64,000 nt of DNA from an uncultured Bacteroidales bacterium (GTDB taxonomy: Bacteria > Bacteroidota > Bacteroidia > Bacteroidales > Tenuifilaceae). Below are positions 45,801 to 56,600 of the stretch, in pieces. Where the stretch lies: contig CALBBQ010000006.1 in assembly GCA_937926785.1 (NCBI GenBank), forward strand, positions 33,121 to 97,120, in the 5' to 3' direction. Position numbers and translations under genes: made by a program. Positions within the stretch are counted from its first letter, which is position 1. Every line of letters starts with the position of its first letter. The notes beneath the pieces were generated by a model. The model was given only the letters and a program-made list of their open reading frames with translations. It made no database searches and was not told the DNA's origin.

Positions 45801-47328
45801 TTAAGTCCCAAGTTGATGATGCGATTCCTGCCGAAAAAGTTACGCCCGCTTTAATGCCTAGTGTACCATTTACTGTAAGAGATCCATTACAGGTTTTAGT
45901 ATTGCTTGTAGCAAGAGTAAGATTTCCGTATTGCGGCACCGGTGAAACGGTTTGATCTCCATTCGATTGGTACACAACACTGCTATTTGAATGCAGATAG
46001 ATATTACCTGCAGTATAGTTCGTTGGGAATAAAACATTTGTTGCGTTAATTGTATTACCTAACTCTAAAGTTGTTCCATCGCCCATGGTCATGGTGCCTG
46101 CTGCATTCCCTGTAATCTGAAAGGTATTGGTATAAACTGTTGCGGTTCCCGAAATGCTGAAGTTTCTGTTTATTGTAATATTGTTCGATAGGGTTTTCGT
46201 TCCGCTCCCCGATGCTGTTAAGTTCCAGTATCCAACGGTGGGTATGGGGATAATATTCTGAACTGCTCCATTAAAATCAATTGTGCTGCCGTTAGTAACA
46301 TATCCACCCGAAGTAAATGTTGCCGATAACGTAAGTACTCCGGCAATCCCAACCGTTCCTGTATTGCTGAATGTTACGCTGTTGGAGGTGCGCGTCCCGC
46401 TTATTGAGAGGTTATAATAGTTAAAAGCGGGAATAGTTTGCGATCCGGTACCGTTGAATTCTACAGTATTGTTGGTAACCACATATCCTCCTGTGGTGAA
46501 CGCAGCACTGGGGCTAAAAACATTTGCTACCCTTATTGTGCCTCCACTAACAAGGGTTACATTGTTTGCCCCGTGGTTGTTGCTGATGGATAGATTCCAA
46601 AAATTATAGGTATTTATGGTTTGCGCACCTGTACCATTGTAGTTCACTGTCCCCGACGTAGGTCCAGCAGTAGTGCTTCCGCCAGCGGTTGAGGTTAGAT
46701 AGCCTCCGGTTATATTACCCCCTACATTTACGTTTGCCGCCCCCCCTGCAAAGCGAATATATGTTCTTAAACCCGAACTATTCATGGTTATGTTACCCGT
46801 CACATTTAAGGTTCCCCCTGTAATCTCAACATAGGCATCCCTTGTGTCGTTTCCCCCTGTGCTTGTCATCGATAGATTTGTACAATTCAGCGTTCCTGAT
46901 TGAATCCTTATGTATTTCGCCGTATTGTTAGTAATTTGATTGATAGATACATCTCCAGAAACAGTTAAAGTGTTTGTTCCTAAACTCAGAGAAGAAGAAT
47001 TGGCGCTTGTAGCAATGATCAGATTTTGAATGACATTTGCAGGTGTAACGTCAAGGGTCAGGGTAATGTTATCTTGTATAGTAACTGTCTGAGCACCTGG
47101 GTTTTGACCAGGATAATCAATGGCTGCAACCCAATTCGCTCCATTATATCGTTGCCAAATACCAACGTTACTCCAATTTTGTGCCCCAGTAGCAATTGTT
47201 CTATAATCCCCAGCAACCTGTGAAAACCCTTTTTGTTGTTGTAATGATATAAAAGCAAAAATGAACCCTACAAATAATACTTTGAGAATTTTGCTCCTTG
47301 ACGAACTTGTTGCGCTTCGTAAGTCCAT
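36823..47328 (-). CDS. Giant repeat-rich cell-surface protein, paralogue 1
   Basis: 3501 residues in one uninterrupted frame. An N-terminal signal sequence (about 15-37, preceded by a basic Ser-rich start) leads into four G8-like entry modules, each with a W..P..W type opening: near residues 42 (VGIWQRYNG), 785 (GNWNDPATW), 1772 (GLWGDVNTW) and 2703 (GNWNDPSVW). Each is followed by hundreds of residues of Asn/Thr/Gly/Ser-rich short-strand repeats of the type NLTLNGDL..., which suggest a parallel beta-helix. Modules with LPIG/FPVG/YPLG/FPIG and a W(.)V or YW strand lie near 667, 1618, 2564 and 2986. From about 3120 Ig- and PKD-like domains with paired Cys follow. The protein ends in KIPETGPQYHVPNSFAF. 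No type A or type B T9SS C-terminal domain is recognisable. It is likely exported and surface displayed; the binding target is unknown. It is collinear with the gene at 47670. Confidence 0.8.
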   Translation of the reverse strand: MDLRSATSSSRSKILKVLFVGFIFAFISLQQQKGFSQVAGDYRTIATGAQNWSNVGIWQRYNGANWVAAIDYPGQNPGAQTVTIQDNITLTLDVTPANVIQNLIIATSANSSSLSLGTNTLTVSGDVSINQITNNTAKYIRIQSGTLNCTNLSMTSTGGNDTRDAYVEITGGTLNVTGNITMNSSGLRTYIRFAGGAANVNVGGNITGGYLTSTAGGSTTAGPTSGTVNYNGTGAQTINTYNFWNLSISNNHGANNVTLVSGGTIRVANVFSPSAAFTTGGYVVTNNTVEFNGTGSQTIPAFNYYNLSISGTRTSNSVTFSNTGTVGIAGVLTLSATFTSGGYVTNGSTIDFNGAVQNIIPIPTVGYWNLTASGSGTKTLSNNITINRNFSISGTATVYTNTFQITGNAAGTMTMGDGTTLELGNTINATNVLFPTNYTAGNIYLHSNSSVVYQSNGDQTVSPVPQYGNLTLATSNTKTCNGSLTVNGTLGIKAGVTFSAGIASSTWDLNGDVIIAGILDFGTATVKTINVYGNLYDATGTITMTGAGLAHQLNLYGASNAITALNTTAGSNSTVTYARAGDQQVIASPNYQNLTLSGGGLKTLINNVTVNGTLNLNSGLLQLGNFNLLVTSTAATAIQGSFGSSAYIDINGNGYLQKGVTASTSYTLPIGSNGIYAPVTAENITGSTFLRLRTIFSTTLGSQYLKRYWQVTGSGATTATLTFKYDATENPVDPSKIWVRPTAGAWAIPSGTQSFNDIAKTFTITGTTNISATTTEWTAGYPPQTFFSYQTGNWNDPATWTDDPGGTTYNNIGAPTTDGDIVVILSGRTVTLTSDVTTTNLEVNINEGGILNMSTYRFTNTLKELNGQGTLKLASVNFPAATTNTFVNSGGGITEYNNAANFTLPVAQTTYNTLRINAPGVTATQLNNLTLNGDLHVMKGTYRINDNTAARRQLTIMGNVTVESGASITVGNGVTNTTTNPTDVAEGGTAPFTNYYDTQSHRVVVYGDFTNHGTVRFTNLTYPVYNLLPPITLGPTSGYATVYFRGTSSNTLYCNGITDFYNLVLDKGVDQTYSLTVYSTNYNHFRLFGANIAGGYGGTANPNLDKALWIRTGTLILQGTTIIPSLTEGNCDVGTGGPNSDFYVPGNGALVLDGDNVVILTTADDYREVNVAYGVSAPNNAAMGINTGAGCSSFSIYGLLKVNKGYISTRESGGFIQWAVASGQFEVNGGVVDAKQYRTAGSGGGLASYSQSGGTFHLRGRFLRTPSAYTSVNDLVAAPLNTNRSTGGLNGDIGTFNLNETANVFNISGGTIYIYDVCGDGTIPSRQKAFEVRCDPTNVDVTGGSIVIQPYTGSGAADSPNFRVISTAQFGNFTVNRQSSSSVVMLDTYPLTVLSNFSILSGDFNANNLNVTIGGNMFVANGTNYTTGTNWTIFNGDVNQTITSNTTTPLVFKKFRMDKLAGKILNFAGTQTDFQVQDSLMLTSGTLNDGGKTISLIPSTTTTTSYIYNSALHLGNGKIVISDDDPTDIDGDGNGIFKNLELNNTDALAAPVRLKANITISGTLTFSQDKLLDISSYNIRFTSTASIVGVSSNRYITSAGQAGNGGVTRTFASGSTSFTFPVGAPSTMHAAPAFTPATISISGTPSAWGDITVVPVGYEHPATTTKNRSLTYYWRVKTSGMTLGSATATMGFTYDQADVVTGAGITEDGYVAARFNINTATWTRGNTNDVDESANTIGEPGTGNFLENVNFLDGDYTAGDDNPTNPFGTPTVYYSRQNGLWGDVNTWSTVSHTGPAAAAVPGAGDIAIIGGADSVFLNTNLTTPNTDVRSCAILKIEAGSVLDIGYNPACNFALVLNHPNGNGNFRLTTDRGPLAWTTVRTFSFPSGDYSDFNVNLGTTELYTTNPIAGTTFYLPNGIKEYGNLILSPLGGSNVIFPNNDLLIYGNLITRGQNADSWFCPTWNVDYPTAPAVRIPKTITVNGNLDIQGGALVWYGNGTIAQSIVVKGNVLVNSASAIDNWDASTAQMSIGGNLVNNTTGATGGGITTPRECDFTNIPLTFFGSGSSSVTNTMNNPVTRFGTVIIDKGSTQADSLIISIGGLLVTPTNNWLTLRNGTLVYRRNNPSSDFTISTTTPFIIPETAGLYIDYPNNSGNRNILIANSNVNTNDITVAGKLTVKAGRVFVGPINGTTNNNNDIVYTGDGNSTLVINGGQLFINGQIRRSTSTTTGILKYYQTGGEVIINGQGADATALTRAKLEVANPGSVFSMSGGTITIVRGGGTTFGDLYIRPASGSVTGGTIIFTQTPASWATVDVAQNYRMDANIALNNVVVTGKTVATARTATLNLMVNPLVLNGSLTLTNNQSFFTANNINVTLKGNFTNNGTYTPGTNVTTFNGGVQQILGTTATTFNSLVINPITSVTLASNSITVNGNLTLISGTFACGSYQVNLKGNLANNATYTDNGTGTGILLNGTNLQYISGTGTFSTLELNNLNGSRLQNSITLTKDLLLTQGIFNINQYMLTLGVNSNLLGSPFSAAKMIEVDGVFSNVGVRKYFNSYSGAAQTFTYPLGVSGKYTPVIFTYTDNTTTGYIRVNAINSNHPGVLDPTRVLKYYWEVENNAVAGVNGSLVFNYKDADVRGNEPDYIAARTIGGSSWSKAAPGPATDNVDEANNTITFYLVNANDLNGEFTAGEDPAIPNNIPQFTSTKDGNWNDPSVWVQTGGDPYTLTGGPNGFIVTISPQDSVTINQNQAFTYRTTINGTLRSVQPYYGHNIGIVSGQGTLYVDGGPFPAGRYDSFMDCSTGGTLEYGGSTNYNVVADLYSSVRRLRFTGTGSRYLPAKNLTICEQLLINGPIVDNSANNRKLTILGTMERYGTGSFIAGTGANATVEFAGSSAQIVGGPLGDFSGSNKFNNLVINNSNGLSIGTNGTIEVGGNLYLTNGIIHTSATNRMKIVNTAINCVIPAAGSSTSFVDGPLTKNILSSDSFRFPIGKGTTLGSKLSVISPEAYTPGVLEWTAEFFTPNPSYNSYAAPLTYVNSLEYWNISVPSGGSAYIALDWDPASDLTPLMTQNGLSDMRVAYDNAGVWTERSSTATGNNNYGTVTTTARVTIPVSGWESVTTACINTTKPRARLNPSGPVCGNAGIPVAFIGAVRPFNYILGYTKDGVPQTPVTVTAEPYVLPTDAIGATYQLTSFTYNSPSSPTAGVIDPTPVTTYTVPTTADAGLDQSLCGATQATLAANTPTVGTGQWSIVSGLGGTVVQPTLPNSLFNGINGNSYVLRWTITNGGCTSTDDVNISFPLLPETPADFVLFDDNVCQGDVNVGYSVANNPTLTYTWSYSGTGATINGTGNAISIDYGPAATSGNVSVYTTNGCGNSAPLSRAVTVNQRPTATIVITGSSSVCDSDQTELTITFAGGTSPYSFDLTDGTNTYSLNSNNPNYVYSTGSLTWLGPNPSRVITYSIPVVTSANGCSNTGSNTVDVNVYKIPETGPQYHVPNSFAF

Positions 47329-47669
47329 ATTTCGTACTTTTTATTTTCCTTCGTTCCGTGATACAATTTATCGTAAAACCATACCAAAAGGTTACAATAA
47401 ACCATTTTTAATTTATCAAATATTAGTCCAATATGTGTATATAATTGATTTTTAAATTTATATAGAGTAACTTAAATGATATTTTGTCCATAATTGGGCT
47501 ATGGTTATGGTCAAAAAGTTTTTGCAGCTACAATGGTTCTGCATAAATTTATGTTGATTTCGGTCATATGTGACACCCTCTAGTTTTGCTATACCTTTGT
47601 ATTTCATTTTGTTACAACAAATGGTTTAAATTTTGATAATTGGAATATGTGTGACTAAGAAGTTTACCT
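47329..47669. other. 341-base divergent intergenic region between the two giant genes
   Basis: An AT-rich region without a gene of its own. It must hold promoters for both giant genes. Only the + side -7 element (47592-47599) is convincing. Other features seen: an AT-rich stretch around 47435-47465 with short TATATA-type inverted arms and CCATA/TATGG (47488-47504). I see no long homopolymer tract or invertible repeat that would suggest phase variation. Confidence 0.6.
47592..47599 (+). promoter_or_regulatory. Probable -7 element for the second giant gene
   Basis: TACCTTTG fits TAnnTTTG. The start at 47670 would then have a leader of about 65 bases. No good TTTG is found 18-19 bases upstream. 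Confidence 0.45.
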
Positions 47670-50600
47670 ATGAAACGTTTGTTAATTACTCTTCTGATCT
47701 TGCTACCTGCTATTGTGGGTGCTCAAAACCTGAACGATTTTCGTACTGTAGCCGATGGATCATGGGATAATATTGGCTTGTGGGAGCAGTATGATGGTTC
47801 GGCTTGGATTCCCGCAACCTACTATCCCGGTAATGGTCTTACCAACGAGGTCACCGTGGGCAACAACATTACCCTTAACGTTTCAACCAGCATACCCAAG
47901 CTCACTATTGCAACCACCGGCGTGTTGAATGGGAATGGTAATTATACGTTAACCACAACCGGCGATCTGGAGTGTGCCGGAGCGCTGAGCTGGACTAACA
48001 ACAATGGCGGAGCCATTAGCATTCAAGGCAATTTATTTGTTAGCGGGAGTTTTTCGATATTTAACAGGGGCATTACCGTTAACGGAACTACAACGTTAAG
48101 CGGAAGCGGCTCTTTTAGCGACGGTAGCGATACCGGGTTAAACACGTTTACGGGAGCAATTACACTATCCGGTACATCATCGTTCACAACTAGTGCCGTA
48201 ACCACCACCGGCAACATGATTTTTGGCTCAAACTTTATCCATAGCTCTACAGGTACCACCAGTATAGGAACTGCAAGTATTGCCGGCAACCTCGAGGTTA
48301 ATGCGGGTAGTTTCACCAAAAATGCCGCAGGAACACTGAGCGTTTCGGGAACAACGGTGCTCAATAACAACGGACAGCTTAGTATAGCTAATAACAGCCA
48401 ATCAAACTTTACGGGGAAAATTACCGTCAACCATTCCGCAACCTGGACCTCAACTGCAGTTGCTACAGCCGGAAGGCTTACCCTTGCCAATGGGATTGAA
48501 CAGAACTCGACAGGTACTGTGCAATTTGGAGTTTGCAGATTTCAAACCAATAACCAATCAATTGCGTTAGCCGACAATACAGGGAATGTAACATTTGCGG
48601 GCAATGTGGATGTGAACGCAAATTTAACCCTCGATAACTCAGGAACTGGAACAAATGCCGGCGATATTCGTTTTAACGCTAATGTTACCATAGCCGATAA
48701 CGTTACTTTGACCGCTAACCGAACGGTTATTATTTATGGCACCCTGAATGGCGCAACTGCCACAGCCACATTCATAAACAACTCAACTCTTGAGTACAGA
48801 GGCACTACTGCTCCAATGGCCACAGGGGTTTTTGATGTTGATAACGTTGGTACCACCGTAAACTACTCGCGCGACGGCAACCAAGTAATTAGCCCTGCCA
48901 CCTATCACAACCTGGTAATAAGTAGAGAAGGAGCTAATACTACTAATAGAACTAAACAACTCGGAACGGGAACAACCTTTACCGTAAACGGTAACTTAAC
49001 CATAAATGAGTACTGCAACCTTTACTTTAGCGCAACCACCAACAACCAAACCCTGCAGGTGAATGGCAATCTTACCTTGGCCGCCACCAACTCATATCTC
49101 TACACCCCGAATGCAGACTTTACGCACAATTTGGTTGTAGGGGGCGAAATTAATAACTCCGGAACCATATACTTACAGTACACATCAACCCGGTATGCCG
49201 ATGTTACACTCACCGGTTCTGGCGAAATAATAAAGGGTTCTGGAAATTTCAGGTTACGTAACCTTACTCTTACTGGTGCGGGTAGCAAAATCTGCTCCAG
49301 CACAGGGAATATCGATTTTTATGCTGGAGGCTCCGGAAATGCCTTTACCAACAATGGCGGCGATTTTACCGCTACAGCTGGTGCTTTCCGTTTTATGGAC
49401 AGCTTCACCATACAAGGCAATGGTGGCATAACCTTTTATAACCTGCAGTGTGGGAACAGTAACCAAACCATCCAAACCCTCGGACGAAGCATTACCGTAA
49501 ACGGCACCCTTACGCTCAACCACAGCAACACCACCAGCAGCTACCTGGACCTAAATGGCTTTACCCTTAACATTATGGGCGGATTCACCCGAACCAATTC
49601 TGGTGAGCTGGCCAGCTCCACCAGCACGTCGGTGCTGAATTTAGGTAACGGGAATACCCCCACCATAAATGGAACCATAAACTTTGAGAATGGCTTTAGC
49701 ATTATTGGTTCCCTTAACCACAATGTGATTAACGGGGCTACATTTTTTAACCTTGGAACTCCCCTTACGGTTGAAAACCTAAATATTTCAGCTGGCGAAC
49801 TACGCTCAGCTGCAAACCTAACCATAACCTCAACCTGGAACAACAACGGAACCTACAACCAAACGGCCAACACCACATACTTTAGCAACCCGGGCGGAAC
49901 TATATCCATTAATGGATCGGGAGTAAACAACTTCTGGCATTTCGAAATCTCCGCAAACACAACCGTTACAACTGCAAACGATATATTCATTAAGGGTAAC
50001 TTTGTGAATACCAGTAACGCCAATCCGGCTTTCAGCGCAAGCAATGGAACTGTTTACCTAAGCCAAGCTATAGGAACGCATTACATTCAGGGGACAGGCA
50101 CCGGAGCCATCAATTTTTACAACCTCACGTTCAACTCAACCGGAATTAAATTCATAGCCACAAATATCAATGTTGCAAATAACCTAAATATCGATGCAGT
50201 GGCTATAAATGTTTACATTGAAAGTAGTGCAAACCGAACAATAGTTGCCAATAACCTGAACATTAACGGAAGGTTATACGTGCAAAACGCTGGAGCTGTT
50301 GCCCACAGCATTACCGTAAACGGAGGGCTGAACGTTGGTGCTGGGGCTTACGTTTACCTGTGGTATGCCACTAACAGGTATGCCGATTTGACCTTTACCG
50401 GCGATGGTGATGTTATTAGCGGAAGCGGTACTAACTTTTACACTCACAGCATCACATTCAACGGAACAAACGATAAATTCCTCTCCTACAGTGGATACAT
50501 TGAACTTCACGGGGGAACGCTAACCCCTAATTCCTTTACCAACAATGGGGGCCTGCTACAAGCACCTTCGGTCACCTTCCGTTTCAGGGAAAACGACCAA

Positions 50601-53600
50601 ACCTACACCATTGATGGTACCGGTGATATCGCCTTTGGCTCAGTTAGCATAGGAGCCAATACCAGAACCAACGTGGTAATGAATCGCAATGTAACTGTTG
50701 ATAATAACCTGATTTTTAATCAAAACGATGCCGCATACTATTTGGCCTTAAACGGGTACACCCTTACCCTGAATGGAAATCATACGCGCATGAATAATGG
50801 ACGAATCCGTGGCGGCGGCACCAGCAGCATGGTGGTAAATGGTTCAGGGAACTTTACATCAACCTTTGTATTCGACCAAACCACACCGGGTACTACAAAT
50901 CTGTTGGACAACCTTACCATTTCCCGGAGTGCAAGCGGCGAGATGTGGCTGGCTAACCTGTTAGAGGTTAATAATCTTACCATTAACGATGGGCAACTTA
51001 ACGCCAGAACCGGCAGCATCCAGGTAAATACATCGGCAACCATTAATGGGGGTTCATTCATTGATAATGCGAACGGAGGAACCAACACCTTTAACGGTAC
51101 GCTTACTGTGAATGCCGGAGGCAGTTTTACCCTCACCTCCGCATCGGCTTTGAATTTGAGTGGCACTATACTCAACTATGGTAATTTTTCCAAAACCGGA
51201 GCAGGAAACACCACGTTTACGGATAATACAACCATTCAAGGCGACTCGGCCCTGTTCTTTATGGCTGGGGCTGTGCTAATTAACGATGGGGTTACCGTTA
51301 CAAACCAGCTTAACACTGCAAATGGCGTTTACATTTACGCATCGCTGAATGGGAATGGAAGTAGTGCAACTTTCGATAATCGCGGTGTTCTGACCTACCT
51401 TGGTGCCAATGAGCCTATGGCAACGGGTATTCTTGATGCCTCCTTCAATCCCAATACGGTTATTTACAATCGCGACCTAAACATTCAGTACATCAAAAGT
51501 ACCACCTACCATAACCTACACCTCCTCTCGGGCGGTTTCAGAACCATGCGCCAAGGCGATGTAACCGTTAACGGAAACCTCATAATAGGTGAAGAGAATG
51601 TATTCTACACCCAAGAGTTCCAGGTTTACGGAAATGCTACTGGCACACTTACCATGCTCAATGCATCGGAACTTCGAATTGGTCGGGATGTGGCAGCCGC
51701 AACCAACGTTTTCCCAACCGGCTTTGTTCGGGCTAATATCGTACTGGACCCCAACAGTCTGGTTACCTTCAATGGTCAGGCACAGAATGTTTCCCATGAA
51801 CCCATTTACGAGAATTTAGCTATAACCAATGCCGGAAATAAAACTATTACGGGTGATATCACGGTTAATGGCTACCTTCGAATGACAGCAGGAACCCTTA
51901 TTTTTGGTTCAACCAAACGCGTAGTTACCGTATATGGCGATCTTTTAGCCTCGGGGGGTAGAATAGACATGTCGGGCGGGGGACTCGACCATGAGCTGAA
52001 CCTCTACGGCGAGATTAACCAGGCAAACCGCTTTAGTAACGCAGCTAATAGCATTGTACGGTATTTATCCGGTAAAAACCAAATGGTATTCTCACCAACC
52101 GGAGGCGATTGGTATGGGAACCTGGTTGTTGACGGAGGAAGCTTCAAGTACCTGGAAGGTTCAATTCAGGTCAGAACCAACTTAAGCTTGGTTTCAGGGG
52201 GTATTCAGCTTAACGACTACGACCTAAACATGTACCGAACGGCAACTATTAGCGGCACCTTTTCTTCAACAAATATGATTGAAACCAACGGTAATGGGGG
52301 GCTTGTACGACAGGTAACCGATGCCAACTACAACCAGTTCTTAGGCACCTACCCGGTTGGTTCAAATGGCAAGTACACCCCTTTTACACTCAATAGCATA
52401 ACCGTTACAGGAGGTACCGGAACCCGCACCATCAAAATAAGAGCTATAGCTGAACGACACCCCAGCGTATCCTACTCCTACGATGCCCTTATTCGTTACT
52501 GGGATTTAGCCATTGCAAATATGACTGTAACAGCAGCAAATGCAAGCTTTACATACTCGCCCTTTGATGTAATTGGCGACGACACCAAGTACAACGTTTA
52601 CCGGTGGGATGGAGCCAACTTTAACAACCCTGTTGGTTCTTCTATAAGCGCCAGCACGATGTTTGCACCCACAGCCGAACCATTAGCAGGTCAATGGACT
52701 GCATACGATCCTTTAACCGTGAGGGAAACCCTTTACTCCTACAAGGATGGCGACTGGAATGACCCCGATACCTGGACTACCGACCCGGCCGGTCAACTTT
52801 TAGTAGGCAACCGTGTGCCTGCCAACTCCGATAACGTGGTTATTCTCCAGGGACGCAACGTTTATCTGAATAGTAACCTTAACACCCGCGGCCTTATTAT
52901 CAACATAAACGACGGTGGTATTCTCGATTTACGCAGCTATGCCTTTAACGAGGTGGTTTCCATACTTGAGGGTCAGGGTACACTAAAGCTTGCCACCAAC
53001 CAAATGCCCAACGTTGCCCTGAACCGGATTGTTGAACCAAACGGAGGAACCGTTGAGTATAATGTACCCGATCCGTCGTTTGAGCTAAACAACCAACCTT
53101 ACTACAATAACCTGGTATTTAATCTGCCCAACCCAAATAATACTGCTACACTGGTTAATAACCTAACCGTTTACGGTAACCTAACGGTTGACAGGGGTGT
53201 ATTTAAAATATTTAAAGATGATCCCTCTGCAACTATATACCCGCGCATTAAAGTTGAAATTCAAGGCGATTTGGTGGTTGCCGAGAATGGCAAGATACGA
53301 ACCGGTACGGCCTCAACGCACGATGCCACATTGCCTGCTCCAGGAACCTCACCTGGCTCCATGGTTCCAAGGTACTACGACGTTTACCATCAGGTTTACA
53401 TCCAGGGAAATTTTAAGAATATTGGTTCGGTTCGCTTTGTCAGCGATGATATAAACACTTTCCAATTCGATACCCTAACCACACGCGGAGCAACCACCGT
53501 TCGGTTCTATGGTACAGCTAATAAGGTTGTCGAATGTTTTGGTCAAACCGATTTTTACAACCTGATCATCGATAAGGGTATCAACCAAACCGTTGAGCTG

Positions 53601-56600
53601 AACATTAACGCATCGGCTCCGGAGAATTTCAGGCTTTTTGGGTGCAACCGATACCCCATACCTGCCTACTCGGTAAACCCTGAACTTCGGAAAGCGCTTT
53701 GGATTCGTAACGGAACACTTCGTCTCTCGGGAATGGCTACCATACCCACACTAACCGAGGGGTTGGGTGTTGCCGGAACTGGTCAAACCTCATACTTTAT
53801 ACCAGCAAATGGGGCCCTTGTTCTCGACGACCGCGATGTAACAGTGTTGATATCGGCCGATGATAATGCTGAGGTTACTGCGGCCTGGGGGCTTCCCTCG
53901 AGCGGTGTTCACATGGATGTAACACGTCCTCAGGAACTTTACGTTTACGGTAAGCTACAGATAAACGAAGGGTACCTCTCCAGCCGTTTCTCGGGAGGTA
54001 TTCTTTACAACAATCAGGGCGGAGAAATTGTGGTTAACGGAGGTAAGCTAAGCTCACGCCAAATCCGCACAGCCGCCACAGGGGCCGCTTCTTTTAGCCA
54101 AAACGGCGGAACTGTTGAAATCTTAGGCCGCTACATGTACGACATTTCAACAGTTACCGATGCCCTCTCGCTACAAAACGTTACATTCAGCACCACCGAG
54201 GTGGGTAGCCGATTGGACGTTGACGCCTCCTTTAACTTTGCAACTACTGCAGGTTCCTTTACCATGACAGGCGGCACGATGGTAATTTACAACACCAGCG
54301 GCGGGATTGATTCGCGTGCATTCCGTTTAATGACCAACATGGGAAATACTAATGTTGATGCCGCTGCTACCATTCACATTGAGGTTATACGAAATACCCA
54401 GTACGACATTGAGTGCCCATTTGCTAAATTACCTTCGCTAACCATTAACCGTAACACTGCATCAGGAACAAATGGTGCCCGATTATTTTCCGATTTGTAT
54501 GTTGCAGGTAACCTGACACTCAACGGTTACGGCATTCTCCAAAGCAACACAGCAAACTACAACTTAACCGTTTCGGGTAACTTTAGCATTGGTGCTAATG
54601 CCACTTATACCCCAGGCCTTAATAAAACCATATTTAATGGTTCCACAAACACCTCTTTCACCGTTAATGGGAATATAAACGGCGACCTTTACTCATTAGA
54701 AATATCCAAGGGTGCATCAAGTGCCCTTTCGTTAGCAGGAGCCAATGGCAACTTAGCCGTAAATGGCGAGCTAAGAATTATCAGCGGAATTCTTAACGAT
54801 GCCGGATATACCATAACCGCCCGGGGAAACATCTACAACGCTTCGCAGCACATTGGTGCAGGAAAAATTTTAATTGCCGGAGCGCTCACCAACCGAACCA
54901 TAGGTGGAAATAATAACGGCGTTTTTGGTAACGTAGAGGTCAACGAGGCCGTTGATATTATTTCTACACTTACAGCAAACCAAAGAATTTTAGGTAGCCT
55001 TACATTTAGCAATGGCTCGCTGAACCTCGACCAGTTTAACCTTACCCTTGAGGGTGCGCTTAACCCTAATACTACTGTTGGATATTCCACTCAAACCCTG
55101 ATACGAACCCGCGGACAGGCATCCGATGGGGGTTTCACCCGAAAGGTTAACTCAAACGGAACTTACCTTTTCCCGGTAGGCACCAATAACGACGCCATTG
55201 AACGCCTAACCCCAGCACTGGCAACTATTTCAGATTACTCCGACGACGGTTACATAACCGTCATCCCGGTAAACTCTGAGCTACCAACCCTTGACCAAAG
55301 CACCTCTGGCGATGCTCTGAATTACTACTGGCGAATTAAGCAAGCCGGTTTTACCACTAAACCCAATGTGGATTGGTTTTATACTTACGTTGAGAATGAT
55401 GTGGTAGGCGATGAAAATCTATACGTTCCCGGACGTATTGAAGGGGCGAACCGTATTGCTGAGGTTTCAGGAGTTGATGCCGTAAACAATACCATCACTT
55501 TCCCCACACATACCCTAACAACAGCCGATTATACCGCAGCAAAAACTGAGCGATTCCAGGGTTCAGTACGAATATTCTACTCGAGGTTAACAGATGGGAG
55601 CTGGTACTCCCACGCTTGGCACGATGGCAACAACTGGTCGTTTGAATCACATACAGGAACACCGGCAGGTACATGGCCGGTGGCTGGCGATATTGCCATA
55701 ATTGGCTACGGTGGCCATGCAGCAAATGGTGGCTACCATTCCATCATGGTTATGAGCGGAACAGCCGAATGCGCCGAACTTCGATTTAACTCCAATCCGG
55801 CAGGTTATCAATCCCGCCTTGTAGTTGATTCCGATGCTAACGGAAATTTCGGCAGAATTTCGGGTGTTGGCACCTTTATGATGTGGGTTAATCCTACCCA
55901 AATACCAACCGTAACCGCCGATTTTACTGAATTCTCCAATGAGCCCCTCAGCGTATTTAACTACTTCCAACACCAGGACGGAACCGTTTACATTCCCACA
56001 ACTATTACCGAATACCCCAACCTGCGCTTTGAGGGCGGTGGTGGCGCCCTTGGAAACCGAATAGCTGTTTTGGATGCCGATATTCACGTTAAACGGAATT
56101 TAACCATTGATAGTAACGGCACATTACGGCTAAGTTCAGGTTCAACCGGTAACATAACGGTTGACGCGACAACCTACGTGGGCGGATACCTCGCTGGCAT
56201 TCTGGAATTCCCCACCGATGCCCAAAAGGTGTTCGAAACCTCATCGCTTGTATTAACCAGTAACTTGAACAACAAGGTGAGGGTATTAAATACTACACCC
56301 AACGGATTTGTTCACACCCTTCGTATTACAGGAACAGCACTTACCCAAAACGATGGAGCCATTGACCTTTTTAATGGTAACACGGGTGAAAATAACTGTA
56401 CCCTCGAATTTACGGGAACTTCAAATACCACTTTTAGTATAGTAAATGGGGCAACCCCCGATTTGTACCAGATTATAGTTGACAAAGGAACAGACCAAGC
56501 CCCAACCCTTACCGTTTCAACCAATATAAACCTTGGCGCGCCTACCGATGTTACCGTCAAATCGATAGTGCTTCGAAATGGAACGCTAAGGCTGAACAAC

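Noticed and set aside
48023..48490. Long minus-strand frames inside the giant + gene (for example 155 codons here; others of 60-146 codons up to 59617)
   Set aside because: They lie opposite the long repeat-rich coding frame, whose biased composition creates few stops on the opposite strand. They have hydrophobic, low-complexity translations and no promoters of their own.
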